Source: Hyphomicrobium denitrificans ATCC 51888 (GTDB lineage: Bacteria > Pseudomonadota > Alphaproteobacteria > Rhizobiales > Hyphomicrobiaceae). Taken from it: DNA of 64,000 nucleotides. The stretch covers positions 186,001-250,000 of the forward strand of contig NC_014313.1 of assembly GCF_000143145.1 (NCBI RefSeq), written 5' to 3'. Both the position numbers and the translations under genes were made by a program. The notes beneath the pieces are model-generated. The model made no database searches. It saw only the letters and a program-made list of their open reading frames with translations, and was not told the origin of the DNA. Positions 10,987 to 21,504 of this stretch are shown piece by piece. Positions within the stretch are counted from its first letter, which is position 1. Every line of letters begins with the position of its first letter.

Positions 10987-11202
10987 TATCTGCAAACCCC
11001 ACGTTTCCAGCGCAGTCGAAGTGGTCATCGAAGGCTGTAATTCGCAGCGGCGAGCGGCCCTCATATGACATGCTGCCGGTGCTGGCAAGCGCGCCTTTTC
11101 GATCCAGGCAAATCAAGCGCGTCAGGTGCTCGCGGTGACGGTCCCGTAGTGTGCCTTTTCCCACAACACTTGGGCTCTTCCGCTTGAGCCGTATGTCGTT
11201 TC

Positions 11203-11760
11203 CTAAGCCCCCAAATGATCAATCAAGATTGACAATCCAAGGCCAAAAAGTGCGATGCCGGCCACGGCCTCCGCAATGCGGCCAAGCCGTACGCCGATAA
11301 AGCGACCGATAATCATCCCACCAGACGACATGACAAACGTCGCCAAACCAATCGCAACGGCGATCACAAGAATATTCACGTCCAGAAATGCAAGTGAAAC
11401 TCCAACGGCCATTGCGTCAAGGCTCGTGCCGATTGCTGTTGCCATCAACACCAAGAAGGAGCTTCCGGGTTCTTCTTCCTCCGGCTTTTTTGAGAAGGCC
11501 GCAAAAAGCATGTGAACGCCGACGGCGGAAAGCAGTCCGAACGCGATCCAATGGTCAATGGCAGTGACCAAGTTGCTAGCTGCGACCCCAGCTGCCCAGC
11601 CGATAACAGGTGTTATCGCCTCGACGACACCGAAGACAGCGCCGGTGCGCAAAGCCTCCGAGAACCGTGGTCGATTGAGCGCGGCACCGCGGCCAACCGA
11701 GACAGCGAATGCGTCTACGGACATGCTCAAAGCAAGCACGATGATTGCGAAAGGGGACAT
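11203..11760 (-). CDS. mntP: Manganese efflux pump MntP
   Basis: A 185-residue membrane protein that exports Mn2+. It has the family's six-helix plan in two repeats, each with an acidic motif: [16 protein letters not shown] near residue 10 and [19 protein letters not shown] near 110; the Asp residues of these motifs are needed in known MntP proteins. A charged loop KKPEEEEPG separates the halves. The ribosome site before the ATG at 11760 is weak, in keeping with control by the Mn2+-sensing leader at about 11826-11932. Confidence 0.93.
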   Translation of the reverse strand: MSPFAIIVLALSMSVDAFAVSVGRGAALNRPRFSEALRTGAVFGVVEAITPVIGWAAGVAASNLVTAIDHWIAFGLLSAVGVHMLFAAFSKKPEEEEPGSSFLVLMATAIGTSLDAMAVGVSLAFLDVNILVIAVAIGLATFVMSSGGMIIGRFIGVRLGRIAEAVAGIALFGLGLSILIDHLGA

Positions 11761-11825
11761 GAGGAATCAGCCTACGGACAATCGACCGGGTGCTCCCTCG
11801 TTCGTCCGTATGGAACGAGTTTTCA

Positions 11826-11932
11826 CCACGGTCTTGCCGGGCCGACTAATTCGGCTGATTGCGCCACGCGCACTTGCGCGAGCTTGTTGACGCGATCCCG
11901 CAGATGAAGCGGTGGCTACTCCCCGATGCGCT
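11826..11932 (-). promoter_or_regulatory. yybP-ykoY (Mn2+) riboswitch in the mntP leader
   Basis: Read on the minus strand, the leader holds the conserved blocks of this family in order: CGGGGAGTAGCC (about 11928-11913), CGTCAACAAGCTCG (about 11894-11881) and CCGGCAAGACCGTGG (about 11841-11826). They sit 66-172 bases before the mntP start. The family binds Mn2+ and turns on efflux pumps such as MntP, so sensor and gene match. Outer limits are approximate. Confidence 0.92.
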
Positions 11933-11976
11933 TGAGATAAGATAAGCAACCAATAAAGTCAAATTACATCAAATAC

Positions 11977-11990
11977 TTAAGTGCACTTAA
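11977..11990. promoter_or_regulatory. Perfect 14-bp palindrome upstream of the mntP riboswitch
   Basis: TTAAGTGCACTTAA is a perfect palindrome placed about 45 bases before the riboswitch begins, where the mntP promoter should be. It may bind a metal-responsive repressor that adds transcription control to the riboswitch. Confidence 0.45.
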
Positions 11991-12112
11991 TAGTCATTTG
12001 CAAGTGGCGCTGTCGCCTGAGATGAGGTGCGCGTTGTGTGAAGCGACAGGCGTGCTTCGGACGTTCGACGCAGCGGCAGCTGAAGAATAATGAGCTAGCA
12101 AGCGGTCGCTCA

Positions 12113-12145
12113 GAGTGCGGCGCGACCGATATCTTTGCCGCCTCT
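12113..12145 (-). pseudogene. Degenerate 5' half of tRNA-Ser
   Basis: The 33 bases match the 5' half of the intact tRNA-Ser (10873-10905) at 27 positions, the first 13 without change, in the same orientation. It covers acceptor stem, D arm and part of the anticodon stem; the rest is missing. It is likely a relic of a duplicated tRNA or of an older integration event. Confidence 0.55.
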
Positions 12146-12167
12146 ACTTTGCGCGTCAGGCAAGCGG

Positions 12168-13211
12168 TCAGGCTGCTGGACGCCAAGTCAAATCGAGCGT
12201 TGTCGTCGCGGGGCCGGCCGCCTCGTAGCCGCGCGCGATCATGCGGCCTTCGCTGGCATCGGCAACCATCGCGAGCCGCGTCTTGTCGTTCAGGATGGGT
12301 GGTGTGAGCCAGCGGAATTCCGGATCAAAGGACGTGTCCACGTCGCGCATGAGGCAGGCGCGATCAGTGCTTTGATCGCCGCGCGGATGTCCGTGCCAAT
12401 CCGGCGTTTCCCAATGATTGGCGGCGACGTGCGCGCCGTCCCTGGCACGAGCGTCATTCTCGGTGCGCTCAATCACGGTCGTCTCAGAGGGGGCGAGCCC
12501 CGCGAGCGTGAAGATGGCCGGTGTGGAAATCGGTTCATCGATCAGCATGCGGCGGGCTTCGGCGAAATCGCGCGCCTCTTCCGCAACTTTGCGCAGCAGG
12601 TGGGCGGGCGTCGGGTGCGGCATATGCCAGACGCGGCGGCGATTGGCGGCCCAGTCGAGATAAAAGAGGCCCGTCGCCTTGCGCATCGGAGGTTGATTGA
12701 TCGCCGCTGAAAAGCGGCCGGGAGCCATGACCTGCAGAACACCCGTGTATCCGGGCCAGGTCAGCAGCGAGAATGGTCCAGCGTCGGCGCCAGTCACTTT
12801 CGCGCAGACGAGGTTGGCACCGAGGCCCGGCGCCTTCCAGTCCAGAACCCTGACGAGGCGCGCCGACCGGCCATCAGGAGAGGGTGCTGCGCGGCAGGTG
12901 CAGGCCCATTCGTAATTGACGGAGAAAAAGTAGGCTCCAGGGCGGCCGAGCGTGCGGGCGATCTCATCGATTTCGGGAAGATGGCGGTTGTTCCAGCGCG
13001 CGAGCCAGGCACGGGACACCTTGTCGAGGGCCGTCAGCGCGCTGCGCGGATAGCGCCGCGATGCGGCATCGAGCAGGGCATGCGTTCGGTCTTCGAAGGC
13101 GCGGAGCGTTGCGAGCGGGAAATCGCGTCCGGTATCGAGAACGGGAATTTCGTTGAGGCTGGGTCCACGCGCGCGAATTGCAGCTGCATCGTGTTGAAGC
13201 TGTGCCTGCAT
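12168..13211 (-). CDS. Ntn-type amide hydrolase (acid amidase/C45-like)
   Basis: A 347-residue protein. FSVNYEWACTCRAAPSPDG (about 96-114) followed by RLVRVLDW (about 118-125) resembles the nucleophile region of acid ceramidase, N-acylethanolamine acid amidase and acyl-CoA:6-APA acyltransferases, where a Cys followed by Ser or Thr becomes N-terminal after self-cleavage and R-x-(M/L)-DW follows. NHWETPDW (about 275-282) fits the later Asn-His block. Such enzymes split linear amide bonds; the substrate is unknown. No signal peptide is evident. It stands alone between the tRNA-Ser fragment and rplU, and the start at 13211 is the first of few options. Confidence 0.6.
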   Translation of the reverse strand: MQAQLQHDAAAIRARGPSLNEIPVLDTGRDFPLATLRAFEDRTHALLDAASRRYPRSALTALDKVSRAWLARWNNRHLPEIDEIARTLGRPGAYFFSVNYEWACTCRAAPSPDGRSARLVRVLDWKAPGLGANLVCAKVTGADAGPFSLLTWPGYTGVLQVMAPGRFSAAINQPPMRKATGLFYLDWAANRRRVWHMPHPTPAHLLRKVAEEARDFAEARRMLIDEPISTPAIFTLAGLAPSETTVIERTENDARARDGAHVAANHWETPDWHGHPRGDQSTDRACLMRDVDTSFDPEFRWLTPPILNDKTRLAMVADASEGRMIARGYEAAGPATTTLDLTWRPAA

Positions 13212-13529
13212 CGCGTTTCCCGGCTTTCCTCTTGAATGGTCCGGCAGTCTGGCGGCCGGCTTTGCCTATCGCGAGTGAAAATGGTTACTGGGTGGCGCTT
13301 TTGCGAGGAGCAGCGAGGCCGCTCAAACAAAAAGCGAAACGCCGCATGGCGATTGACAAGGTGCCTCAGTTCGACAATAAACCGCCACTCGCAGGCGGGA
13401 TAAAAGTTCCGCCTTCAATGCGCTGCCCGAGGCTCATGCTGATAAATTCGGCATCACTCTGAAAGTCCATCGTTTTTCGATGGCGCCACAGGGCGCGGAA
13501 ACAGGCCAAGAAGGCCGGAAGGATTGAAC
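13212..13529. other. rplU upstream region
   Basis: No gene seen. It holds the rplU promoter (13353-13381) and a leader of about 140 bases with a small hairpin, CCGCC (13382-13386) / GGCGG (13394-13398). Confidence 0.5.
13353..13381 (+). promoter_or_regulatory. Sigma-70-type promoter for rplU-rpmA
   Basis: TTGACA (13353-13358), 17 bases, then AATAAA (13376-13381), which matches four of six -10 bases. It is 149 bases before the rplU start. Confidence 0.5.
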
Positions 13530-13844
13530 ATGTACGCTGTCATCAAGACGGGCGGCAAGCAATACCGCGTCTCCAAGGACGATGTCGTCACGATCGAACG
13601 GGTTGCCGGCGACGCCGGAGCCACCGTTGAATTCGACCAAGTGCTAATGGTCGGCTCGGGCGCCGACGTTAAGATCGGTGCACCGATCATTTCAGGCGCG
13701 AAGGTCGTTGCAGAGCTTGTCGAGCAGTCGCGCGGGCCGAAGCTCATCGCATTCAAAAAGCGCCGCCGCAAAAATTCACGCCGCAAGAAGGGACACCGTC
13801 AGGACCTTTCGATCGTGCGTATTACCGATATCACCGGCGCGTAA
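13530..13844 (+). CDS. rplU: 50S ribosomal protein L21
   Basis: A 104-residue protein starting MYAVIKTGGKQYRV, the standard L21 N-terminus, with the basic stretch KKRRRKNSRRKKGHRQ near the end that contacts 23S rRNA. I take the ATG at 13530, with AGGA before it, over an in-frame TTG two codons earlier because family members begin MYAV. rpmA follows after 30 bases, the usual pair. Confidence 0.97.
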   Translation: MYAVIKTGGKQYRVSKDDVVTIERVAGDAGATVEFDQVLMVGSGADVKIGAPIISGAKVVAELVEQSRGPKLIAFKKRRRKNSRRKKGHRQDLSIVRITDITGA

Positions 13845-13874
13845 CGAGCCGCCGCTTCATTCGAGGATTCTGAA

Positions 13875-14147
13875 ATGGCACAGAAAAAAGCAGGCGGCTC
13901 GACGCGTAACGGCCGCGATTCCGAGAGCAAACGTCTCGGCATCAAACGCTACGGCGGCGAGTACGTCATTCCCGGCAACATCCTTTGCCGTCAGCGCGGC
14001 ACGCAGTGGCATCCGGGTTCGGGTGTCGGCATGGGAACCGACCACACGATCTTCGCAGTCGAAGAAGGTACGGTCGAGTTCGATACCAAGCGCAACGGCC
14101 GCATCTATATCTCGGTCAAGCCGGCGAAGGTTGTCGCGGCCGAGTAA
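13875..14147 (+). CDS. rpmA: 50S ribosomal protein L27
   Basis: A 90-residue protein, [20 protein letters not shown], whose N-terminal tail reaches the peptidyl transferase centre. The Gram-negative form without the cleaved extension seen in Firmicutes. Its neighbours rplU and obgE are the conserved order. Confidence 0.97.
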   Translation: MAQKKAGGSTRNGRDSESKRLGIKRYGGEYVIPGNILCRQRGTQWHPGSGVGMGTDHTIFAVEEGTVEFDTKRNGRIYISVKPAKVVAAE

Positions 14148-14259
14148 GCCGCGAGACCAGATTGCTGCGAATTCGGGGATGGCGCTGCCGTCCCCTTTTG
14201 CTTTTCTGGCGGCGGCCTCGTATCCCTTTTCGCCACACACGTTCGTTTAGTTGTCAGAA

Positions 14260-15818
<1,559 letters not shown>

Positions 15819-15902
15819 ACAACTTTACGCTTTGTCTTGCGAGATGCACGCAAGTCGCGCACAATCACTCATCCGCCTTTAATCCTCATCAAAAGAGCAT
15901 CA

Positions 15903-17000
15903 ATGGTTCATTCGACGCGAACGCCGGCTTGGTCGTGGGCACTGCCGATTGTTGGGGTAGCGCTTTTCGCGTTCGCGACATGGGTCGGTTTTGGCGATGA
16001 TTTTGCGTCGGATCCCCTCGGTATCGCTATAGCGATCATCCTGATCCCTCTTCTTATGGGCGCTGTATTTTCGGCGGTCTATCATGCGGAAGAGGTTGCA
16101 CACCTCACCGGTGAGCCTATTGGAACCCTGGTTCTGACGATGGCCGTGACGGTGATCGAACTCGCTTTGATCGTGTCCCTCATGCTGACCGGTAAGGCGG
16201 CGCCGACGCTGGTGCGCGATACCGTGTTCTCCGTGGTCATGATCATTACGACAGGGCTCGTGGGCGCGTGTCTTCTCGTCGGCGGCATTCGATATCGCGA
16301 GCAGTCGTTCGACGTGACCTCGGCTAAGATCTATCTAGCCATGCTGCTCGTCTTGACGACGCTGTCGATCATCCTGCCGAATTATACCAGCTCGGCTCCG
16401 GGCCGCCTGTACTCGACAAGCCAGCTGGCGTTCATGAGCTTCGCGATCATCGCGCTCTATGCTGTCTTCGTCTTTACGCAGACGGTTCGGCACCGGGATT
16501 ATTTTGCCGGAGATTACGATCCGCCCGATCCCAATGCGGAGACGGGCGGGAAACTGATCCGTTCGATCCTCTTTCTCTGCGTCGCGCTCGTTGCCGTCGT
16601 TGTGCTCGCTAAGCTGTTCGCAATTGAAGTGAACGCCGCCGTCTCGGCTGTCGGCGCCCCACCGGCGTTTAGCGGCGTCGTGATCGCGTTTATCGTGCTG
16701 TTGCCGGAGTCGATCGCGGCGATCCGGGCGGCAAGCCGCGATAATCTGCAGAAAAGCATCAATCTGGCGCTGGGGTCGTCATTGGCGACGATCGGGTTGA
16801 CGATCCCGGCAATCGCTGCGGCCAACATCATTCTGCAAAAGCCCCTCATTCTCGGACTCGATCCGCGGGACATGGCGCTCGTCGTGATGACGCTTGGCGC
16901 CAGCATCCTGACATTCGGCACCGGCCGGACGAATGTGCTTTTCGGCTTCCTGCATCTGGTGCTGTTCGGCACGTTCCTGTTCTTCGCCGTGGTCCCCTAA
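15903..17000 (+). CDS. chaA: ChaA-type Ca2+(Na+,K+)/H+ antiporter
   Basis: A 365-residue inner-membrane protein with about eleven helices. The two alpha repeats of the cation/Ca2+ exchanger superfamily are visible: GEPIGTLVLTMAVTVIELALIV (about 75-96, Glu in the centre) and VLLPESIAAIRAASRDNLQKSIN followed by ALGSSLATIGLTIP (about 262-300). This matches ChaA, which exports cations for protons at alkaline pH. The ATG at 15903 is preceded by AAAAGAG. It stands between obgE and proB as in several relatives. Confidence 0.88.
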   Translation: MVHSTRTPAWSWALPIVGVALFAFATWVGFGDDFASDPLGIAIAIILIPLLMGAVFSAVYHAEEVAHLTGEPIGTLVLTMAVTVIELALIVSLMLTGKAAPTLVRDTVFSVVMIITTGLVGACLLVGGIRYREQSFDVTSAKIYLAMLLVLTTLSIILPNYTSSAPGRLYSTSQLAFMSFAIIALYAVFVFTQTVRHRDYFAGDYDPPDPNAETGGKLIRSILFLCVALVAVVVLAKLFAIEVNAAVSAVGAPPAFSGVVIAFIVLLPESIAAIRAASRDNLQKSINLALGSSLATIGLTIPAIAAANIILQKPLILGLDPRDMALVVMTLGASILTFGTGRTNVLFGFLHLVLFGTFLFFAVVP

Positions 17001-17151
17001 GGCGGGCTTGCGGGCAGTTAATTAGGTAAAAATTGACGTGGCGGGCTGATATGCGGCATCGGCCTCTTGCCCGAATGCGCGCATTTACAGATAAGCACGC
17101 GATGCTCCGGTGCCTCGCGCATCGGGGTTCGAATTTCAATCCGGGATTGTC

Positions 17152-18312
17152 ATGATCCGCGCTCCGCAGTCCGCCGCTACGATCGCTACCGCGCGCCCTG
17201 AATGGGCAAAGGCGCGGCGCATCGTCGTGAAAATCGGTTCGGCGCTGCTGGCGGACAAAAGCACCGGCCGCATCAAGGCGGACTGGCTCAATTCGTTCAT
17301 GGACGATGTCGCCGAGCTTGCACGCGCCGGCAAGGACATCGTGCTTGTGTCGTCGGGCTCCATCGCGCTGGGCCGGCATGTGCTGAAGCTGCCGAAGGGT
17401 CCGCTCGAACTCGAGCAGAGTCAGGCGGCGGCATCTGTCGGGCAGATCAGTCTCGCGCATGCCTATCAGGAACTCGCGGCCGCGCGCGGTCTGACGGCGG
17501 CGCAGATTCTTCTAACGCTCGGTGATACGGAAGAGCGGCGGCGGTATCTCAACGCGCGTAACACCATTGAAGTTCTGCTGGCGCTGAAGGCCATTCCGGT
17601 CGTCAATGAAAACGACACGGTCGCGACGGCGGAAATCCGCTACGGCGATAACGACAGGCTGTCGGCGCGCGTCGCGTCGATGGTGTCGGCGGATTGTCTC
17701 GTGCTGCTGTCGGATGTCGACGGCCTCTATACCGCGCCTCCGGCTGACGATCAGAACGCCAGGCACATCCCGCTCGTGACAGAGATCACGCCGGAGATCG
17801 AGGCGATGGCCGGCGATGCCGGGACCGAGCTTTCCAAAGGCGGCATGAAGACGAAAATCGAGGCGGGCAAGATCGCGCTCTCGGCCGGTACCGATATGGT
17901 CATCACGACCGGCAAGGTTCTTCATCCGCTCAAGGCGATCTCGGACGGCGCGCGGGTCACGTGGTTCGTCGCCAATTCGGATCCGGTGACGGCGCGAAAG
18001 CGTTGGATTTCCGGGCAGCTCGAGCCGAGCGGCCACGTTTACCTCGATGCAGGCGCCGAGAAGGCTCTCACATCGGGAAAAAGCCTTCTGCCGGCGGGTG
18101 TCACCCGCATCGACGGCAACTTCGACCGCGGCGATGCGGTTACGATAAGATCGGCGGACGGCCGGGAACTGGGCCGGGGCCTTGTCGCCTATGCGGCGGA
18201 CGATGCGCGACGTATTATGGGCAAGCGTTCGAGCGAGATCGCCGCGATCCTCGGGTTCAAGGGGCGCGCGACGCTGATCCATCGGGACGATATGGCGCTG
18301 ACGAGGAAATGA
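17152..18312 (+). CDS. proB: Glutamate 5-kinase
   Basis: Phosphorylates glutamate as the first step of proline synthesis. At 386 residues it has the amino-acid kinase domain ([53 protein letters not shown]) and a C-terminal PUA domain from about 290. I take the ATG at 17152; an upstream GTG at 17110 gives residues without similarity. proA overlaps its end. Confidence 0.95.
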   Translation: MIRAPQSAATIATARPEWAKARRIVVKIGSALLADKSTGRIKADWLNSFMDDVAELARAGKDIVLVSSGSIALGRHVLKLPKGPLELEQSQAAASVGQISLAHAYQELAAARGLTAAQILLTLGDTEERRRYLNARNTIEVLLALKAIPVVNENDTVATAEIRYGDNDRLSARVASMVSADCLVLLSDVDGLYTAPPADDQNARHIPLVTEITPEIEAMAGDAGTELSKGGMKTKIEAGKIALSAGTDMVITTGKVLHPLKAISDGARVTWFVANSDPVTARKRWISGQLEPSGHVYLDAGAEKALTSGKSLLPAGVTRIDGNFDRGDAVTIRSADGRELGRGLVAYAADDARRIMGKRSSEIAAILGFKGRATLIHRDDMALTRK

Positions 18313-18314
18313 GT

Positions 18315-19601
18315 ATGAACAAACCGGAGCGCATCGAAAACGAGACCGCCGAGCTGATGCGCGGCATCGGACAAGCAGCTAAGGCTGCGAGCCGCAGGCT
18401 TGCGATCGCGACGCCGGAGGAAAAGAACGCGGCGCTTATCGCTGCGGCGAAAGCTCTGCGCGCGGCGACGCCCAAAATCCTTGCGGCGAACGCGCAGGAC
18501 ATCGAAGCTGCGAAAGCTGCTGGTCGACCGGCTGCGTTCGTCGATCGGCTGCTGCTCAACGAGAAGCGCATCGACGGCATCGCTGTCGGTCTTGAAGAGA
18601 TCGCGGCACTTCCCGATCCCGTCGGAACCGTGCTGGCGGAATGGACGCGGCCCAATGGTCTCAAATTTCAGCGCGTGCGCGTGCCGCTCGGAACGATCGG
18701 CATCATCTACGAAAGCCGTCCGAACGTAACGGCCGATGCAGGCGCGCTGGCGCTGAAGGCCGGGAACGCGGCGATCCTGCGCGGCGGTTCGGAAAGCCAT
18801 CATTCGAGCGTCGCGATCCATGCCTGCCTGGTTGAAGGCCTGCGCGCTGCGGGATTGCCCGAAGCCGCGATCCAGCTCGTTCCGACGACGGATCGCGAAG
18901 CGGTCGGCGCGATGCTGCGCGGCCTGGATGGGTCGGTCGATGTCATTGTACCGCGCGGCGGCAAAGGGCTGGTAGAGCGCGTGCAGAGCGAGGCCCGCGT
19001 TCCGGTCTTCGCGCATCTCGAAGGCATCTGTCACACCTATGTCGATCAGGGCGCGGACATGAAGATCGCCGTGCCGCTGGTCGTCAACGCCAAGATGCGG
19101 CGCACGGGAATTTGCGGCGCGACCGAGTGCCTGCTCGTCGACAAGAATGCGCGTACCGATCTCTTGTCGCCGATCGTCAAAGCCCTGCTCGACGATGGTT
19201 GCGAAGTGCGTGGCGACGAGGCGACGCAAAAGGTCGATCCTCGCGTGAAGGCGGCTCAGGCCGATGACTACGGCAAGGAATTTCTCGATGCCGTTATCGC
19301 GGTGAAAACCGTCGACGGAGTCGACGGCGCCATCGAGCACATCGCGCGCTATGGTTCGCAGCACACCGACGCGATCATCACGGAATGCGAAGCGACGGCC
19401 GAACGGTTCCTGAACCGCGTCGACTCCGCGATCGTTCTCGTCAACGCATCGACGCAGTTCGCCGACGGCGGCGAGTTCGGCTTCGGCGGCGAGATCGGCA
19501 TCGCGACGGGCAAGATGCATGCGCGTGGGCCGGTCGGCGTCGAGCAGCTGACGAGCTTTAAGTACAAGGTGCGAGGCACCGGCCAGACGCGGCCGAAGTA
19601 G
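18315..19601 (+). CDS. proA: Glutamate-5-semialdehyde dehydrogenase (gamma-glutamyl phosphate reductase)
   Basis: Reduces gamma-glutamyl phosphate with NADPH in proline synthesis, directly after ProB. 428 residues of aldehyde-dehydrogenase fold; the catalytic Cys lies in [23 protein letters not shown] before 18315 fits that ATG; an ATG at 18309 overlapping the proB stop is the alternative and adds two residues. nadD follows. Confidence 0.96.
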   Translation: MNKPERIENETAELMRGIGQAAKAASRRLAIATPEEKNAALIAAAKALRAATPKILAANAQDIEAAKAAGRPAAFVDRLLLNEKRIDGIAVGLEEIAALPDPVGTVLAEWTRPNGLKFQRVRVPLGTIGIIYESRPNVTADAGALALKAGNAAILRGGSESHHSSVAIHACLVEGLRAAGLPEAAIQLVPTTDREAVGAMLRGLDGSVDVIVPRGGKGLVERVQSEARVPVFAHLEGICHTYVDQGADMKIAVPLVVNAKMRRTGICGATECLLVDKNARTDLLSPIVKALLDDGCEVRGDEATQKVDPRVKAAQADDYGKEFLDAVIAVKTVDGVDGAIEHIARYGSQHTDAIITECEATAERFLNRVDSAIVLVNASTQFADGGEFGFGGEIGIATGKMHARGPVGVEQLTSFKYKVRGTGQTRPK

Positions 19602-19625
19602 CGCTACGGATGAGGCACGTCTGAT

Positions 19626-20279
19626 TTGACGCGAAAGATTCCGCAGCAGAGTTTTGGATCGCTTCGCGTCCATCCGCCGATGTGCCTTCCCGGTCAACGG
19701 ATCGGGATCATGGGTGGCTCTTTCAATCCGCCGCATGCTGGGCATCGCATCGCCGCCGAAGCCGCGATGAAGCGTCTGGGGCTCGATCAGCTGTGGTGGC
19801 TGATCACGCCAGGCAATCCTCTCAAGTCGCGCAATGGTCTGTCGGCGCTGGATGGGCGCATGGCATCGGTCCGGCAGTTCGCCGTCGGTCCGAAAATGAA
19901 AGTAACGAGCTTCGAGCGCGAACTCGGCACGAGTTTCACGGCCGCGACACTGGCGTATTTGAAGCGGCGGCATCCTGGCGTGCGCTTCGTGTGGGTGATG
20001 GGTGCCGACAATCTCGCGTTCTTCGACCGATGGCAGCATTGGCGGAGCATCGCCGATCTGATGCCGATCGCAGTGGTGGACCGGCCCGGCTGGCGGTTAC
20101 GAGGCCTGTCGTCGCCAGCCGCTCTCGCGCTTTCGCGCTGGCGCATTCCTGAATCCGAGGCGCGTGGACTGGCTGCCAGAAAGCCGCCGGCCTGGACGCT
20201 GTTGACGATCCGCCTTTCCGACCTTTCGTCGACCGCGCTGCGCAGCGCCGCGCGCTCTGCGTCAGAGCACGTCAGTTAA
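19626..20279 (+). CDS. nadD: Nicotinate-nucleotide adenylyltransferase
   Basis: Joins nicotinate mononucleotide and ATP to make deamido-NAD. The nucleotidyltransferase motif GGSFNPPHAGHRIAAEAA shows the H-x-G-H pair, and SSTALR near the end is the second nucleotide-binding block. The start is uncertain: a TTG at 19626 gives 217 residues, an ATG at 19680 (MCLPGQRIGIMGGSFNPPH) gives 199; neither has a strong ribosome site. proA-nadD-rsfS-rlmH is a common Rhizobiales order. Confidence 0.92.
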   Translation: MTRKIPQQSFGSLRVHPPMCLPGQRIGIMGGSFNPPHAGHRIAAEAAMKRLGLDQLWWLITPGNPLKSRNGLSALDGRMASVRQFAVGPKMKVTSFERELGTSFTAATLAYLKRRHPGVRFVWVMGADNLAFFDRWQHWRSIADLMPIAVVDRPGWRLRGLSSPAALALSRWRIPESEARGLAARKPPAWTLLTIRLSDLSSTALRSAARSASEHVS

Positions 20280-20390
20280 GCCATTAAAATTTATGACGTT
20301 TTCACAACAGACGGCTTCCGGAATTCATTTGCGGGCCGAGGCGACGCCGTTTAATATATCGCTAACCCGGAATCGGCCGGGCCGTCTGAC

Positions 20391-20852
20391 ATGCGGGACC
20401 AATCAGCAAAGGATGCTTACCGCTTGATCCGAACCACAGCCGAGGCCGCCCGCAAGGGCAGCTCTCAAGCCCAGTCCGCCGCCAAGGCGCCGGATGCGGC
20501 CGCTCTCCTCGAAGACGTCGTCCACTGGCTTGACGACGCGAAAGCCGAGGAAATCGTTTCGATCCCTCTCAAAGGCAAGTCTTCACTCGGCGACTTCATG
20601 GTTGTCGCGTCCGGCCGTAACGACCGGCATGTCGGCGCAATCGCCGAGCAGCTGCGCGACAAGCTCAAAGCGCGCGGCGAGGCTCGCGTGAGGGTCGAGG
20701 GATTGAACTCCTGCGATTGGGTCCTGATCGACACGGGCGATATCATCGTCCACGTCTTCCGGCCCGAGGTGCGCGAGTTCTATAACCTCGAGAAGATGTG
20801 GCAGGCGGATATCCCCGCCGATGCCTCGCGCGGCGACAGCTCGCAGCACTGA
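20391..20852 (+). CDS. rsfS: Ribosomal silencing factor RsfS
   Basis: A 153-residue protein that binds L14 and blocks joining of the subunits when nutrients fail. The family pattern is clear after a variable N-terminal 35 residues: DDAKAEEIVSIPLKGKSSLG, DFMVVASGRNDRHVGAIAEQ, then GLNSCDWVLIDTGDIIVHVF and REFYNLEKMW. Next to nadD and rlmH as usual. Confidence 0.95.
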   Translation: MRDQSAKDAYRLIRTTAEAARKGSSQAQSAAKAPDAAALLEDVVHWLDDAKAEEIVSIPLKGKSSLGDFMVVASGRNDRHVGAIAEQLRDKLKARGEARVRVEGLNSCDWVLIDTGDIIVHVFRPEVREFYNLEKMWQADIPADASRGDSSQH

Positions 20853-20874
20853 GCCTTTCCGCTTTTCGTTGAAT

Positions 20875-20953
20875 CGCGGATCGGCTCTAGGTTTTTGTTT
20901 TGTCGTGCTTCTTCTCGGAAAACCGGTTCCCACTTTTCCGGAAGCACTCCAGG
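20875..20953 (+). repeat. 79-bp interspersed hairpin repeat, copy 1
   Basis: Matches 56687-56765 at 71 of 79 positions with no gaps. Within it GTGCTTC pairs with GAAGCAC and inside that CGGAAAA pairs with TTTTCCG, so it can form a long two-part hairpin. It lies 62 bases before rlmH. Similar hairpin repeats are common between genes in Rhizobiales. Confidence 0.85.
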
Positions 20954-21015
20954 CGTCGCGGCGCGCTCCTATTCGTTGTTTTGCGCGGTTCGCTTGGTGA
21001 CCGCGGGCGGTTTTC

Positions 21016-21498
21016 ATGCGCATTTCGCTCCTCGCCGTCGGCAAGCTGAAAGACGCCGAGGAGCGGGCGATTTCTGATCGCTACGCCAAACGCTTCAACG
21101 GCGCGGGCCGGTCAATCGGATTGGGTCCGATCGATATTCGCGAGCTGAACGAAAGCCGCCAGGCGAGCGCCGACGAGCGCAAGCAAGATGAAGCCGCGCG
21201 GCTTTTGAAGGATCTGGCGGCCGACACGTTCATCGTCGCGCTCGATCCAGCAGGCAAGTCCGTCAGCAGCGAAGCTTTCGCGCGCACGCTCGGCGAAAAG
21301 CGCGACGGCGCGGTGAAAACGTGCGCGTTCCTGATCGGCGGTCCGGATGGGCATGGTGCGCAGGTTTTGAAGTCAGCTGGAATGACGCTATCGCTCGGTG
21401 CGCTGACGCTGCCACATGGTCTCGCGCGCGTCGTGCTGCTCGAGCAGCTGTACCGCGCGGCGACGATCCTCTCCGGGCATCCTTATCATCGGGCGTGA
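21016..21498 (+). CDS. rlmH: 23S rRNA pseudouridine1915 N3-methyltransferase
   Basis: Methylates pseudouridine 1915 of 23S rRNA in assembled 70S ribosomes. 160 residues of SPOUT fold with the knot motif FLIGGPDGHG and the C-terminal HGLARVVLLEQLYRAATILS and HPYHRA. The ATG at 21016 gives the usual MRISLLAVGKLK start. The next gene begins six bases later. Confidence 0.96.
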   Translation: MRISLLAVGKLKDAEERAISDRYAKRFNGAGRSIGLGPIDIRELNESRQASADERKQDEAARLLKDLAADTFIVALDPAGKSVSSEAFARTLGEKRDGAVKTCAFLIGGPDGHGAQVLKSAGMTLSLGALTLPHGLARVVLLEQLYRAATILSGHPYHRA

Positions 21499-21504
21499 CG
21501 CGTT

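Larger units (their letters stand above)
11761..12167. other. mntP leader and flanking gene-free DNA
   Basis: Contains, from right to left, a tRNA-Ser-like fragment (12113-12145), a 14-bp palindrome (11977-11990), an AT-rich promoter-like stretch (about 11940-12000) and the riboswitch (11826-11932). No gene is seen. Confidence 0.6.

Noticed and set aside
10676-11164. 162-codon minus frame running through tRNA-Ser
   Set aside because: Crosses the tRNA gene, so cannot be intact. The first 85 codons look slightly protein-like and may be a gene relic, but I cannot name it.
18189-20039. 616-codon frame opposite proA and nadD
   Set aside because: Spans two certain genes on the other strand; shadow.
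20895-21077. 60-codon frame before rlmH
   Set aside because: It translates the interspersed hairpin repeat; the same peptide start appears before murD for the same reason.
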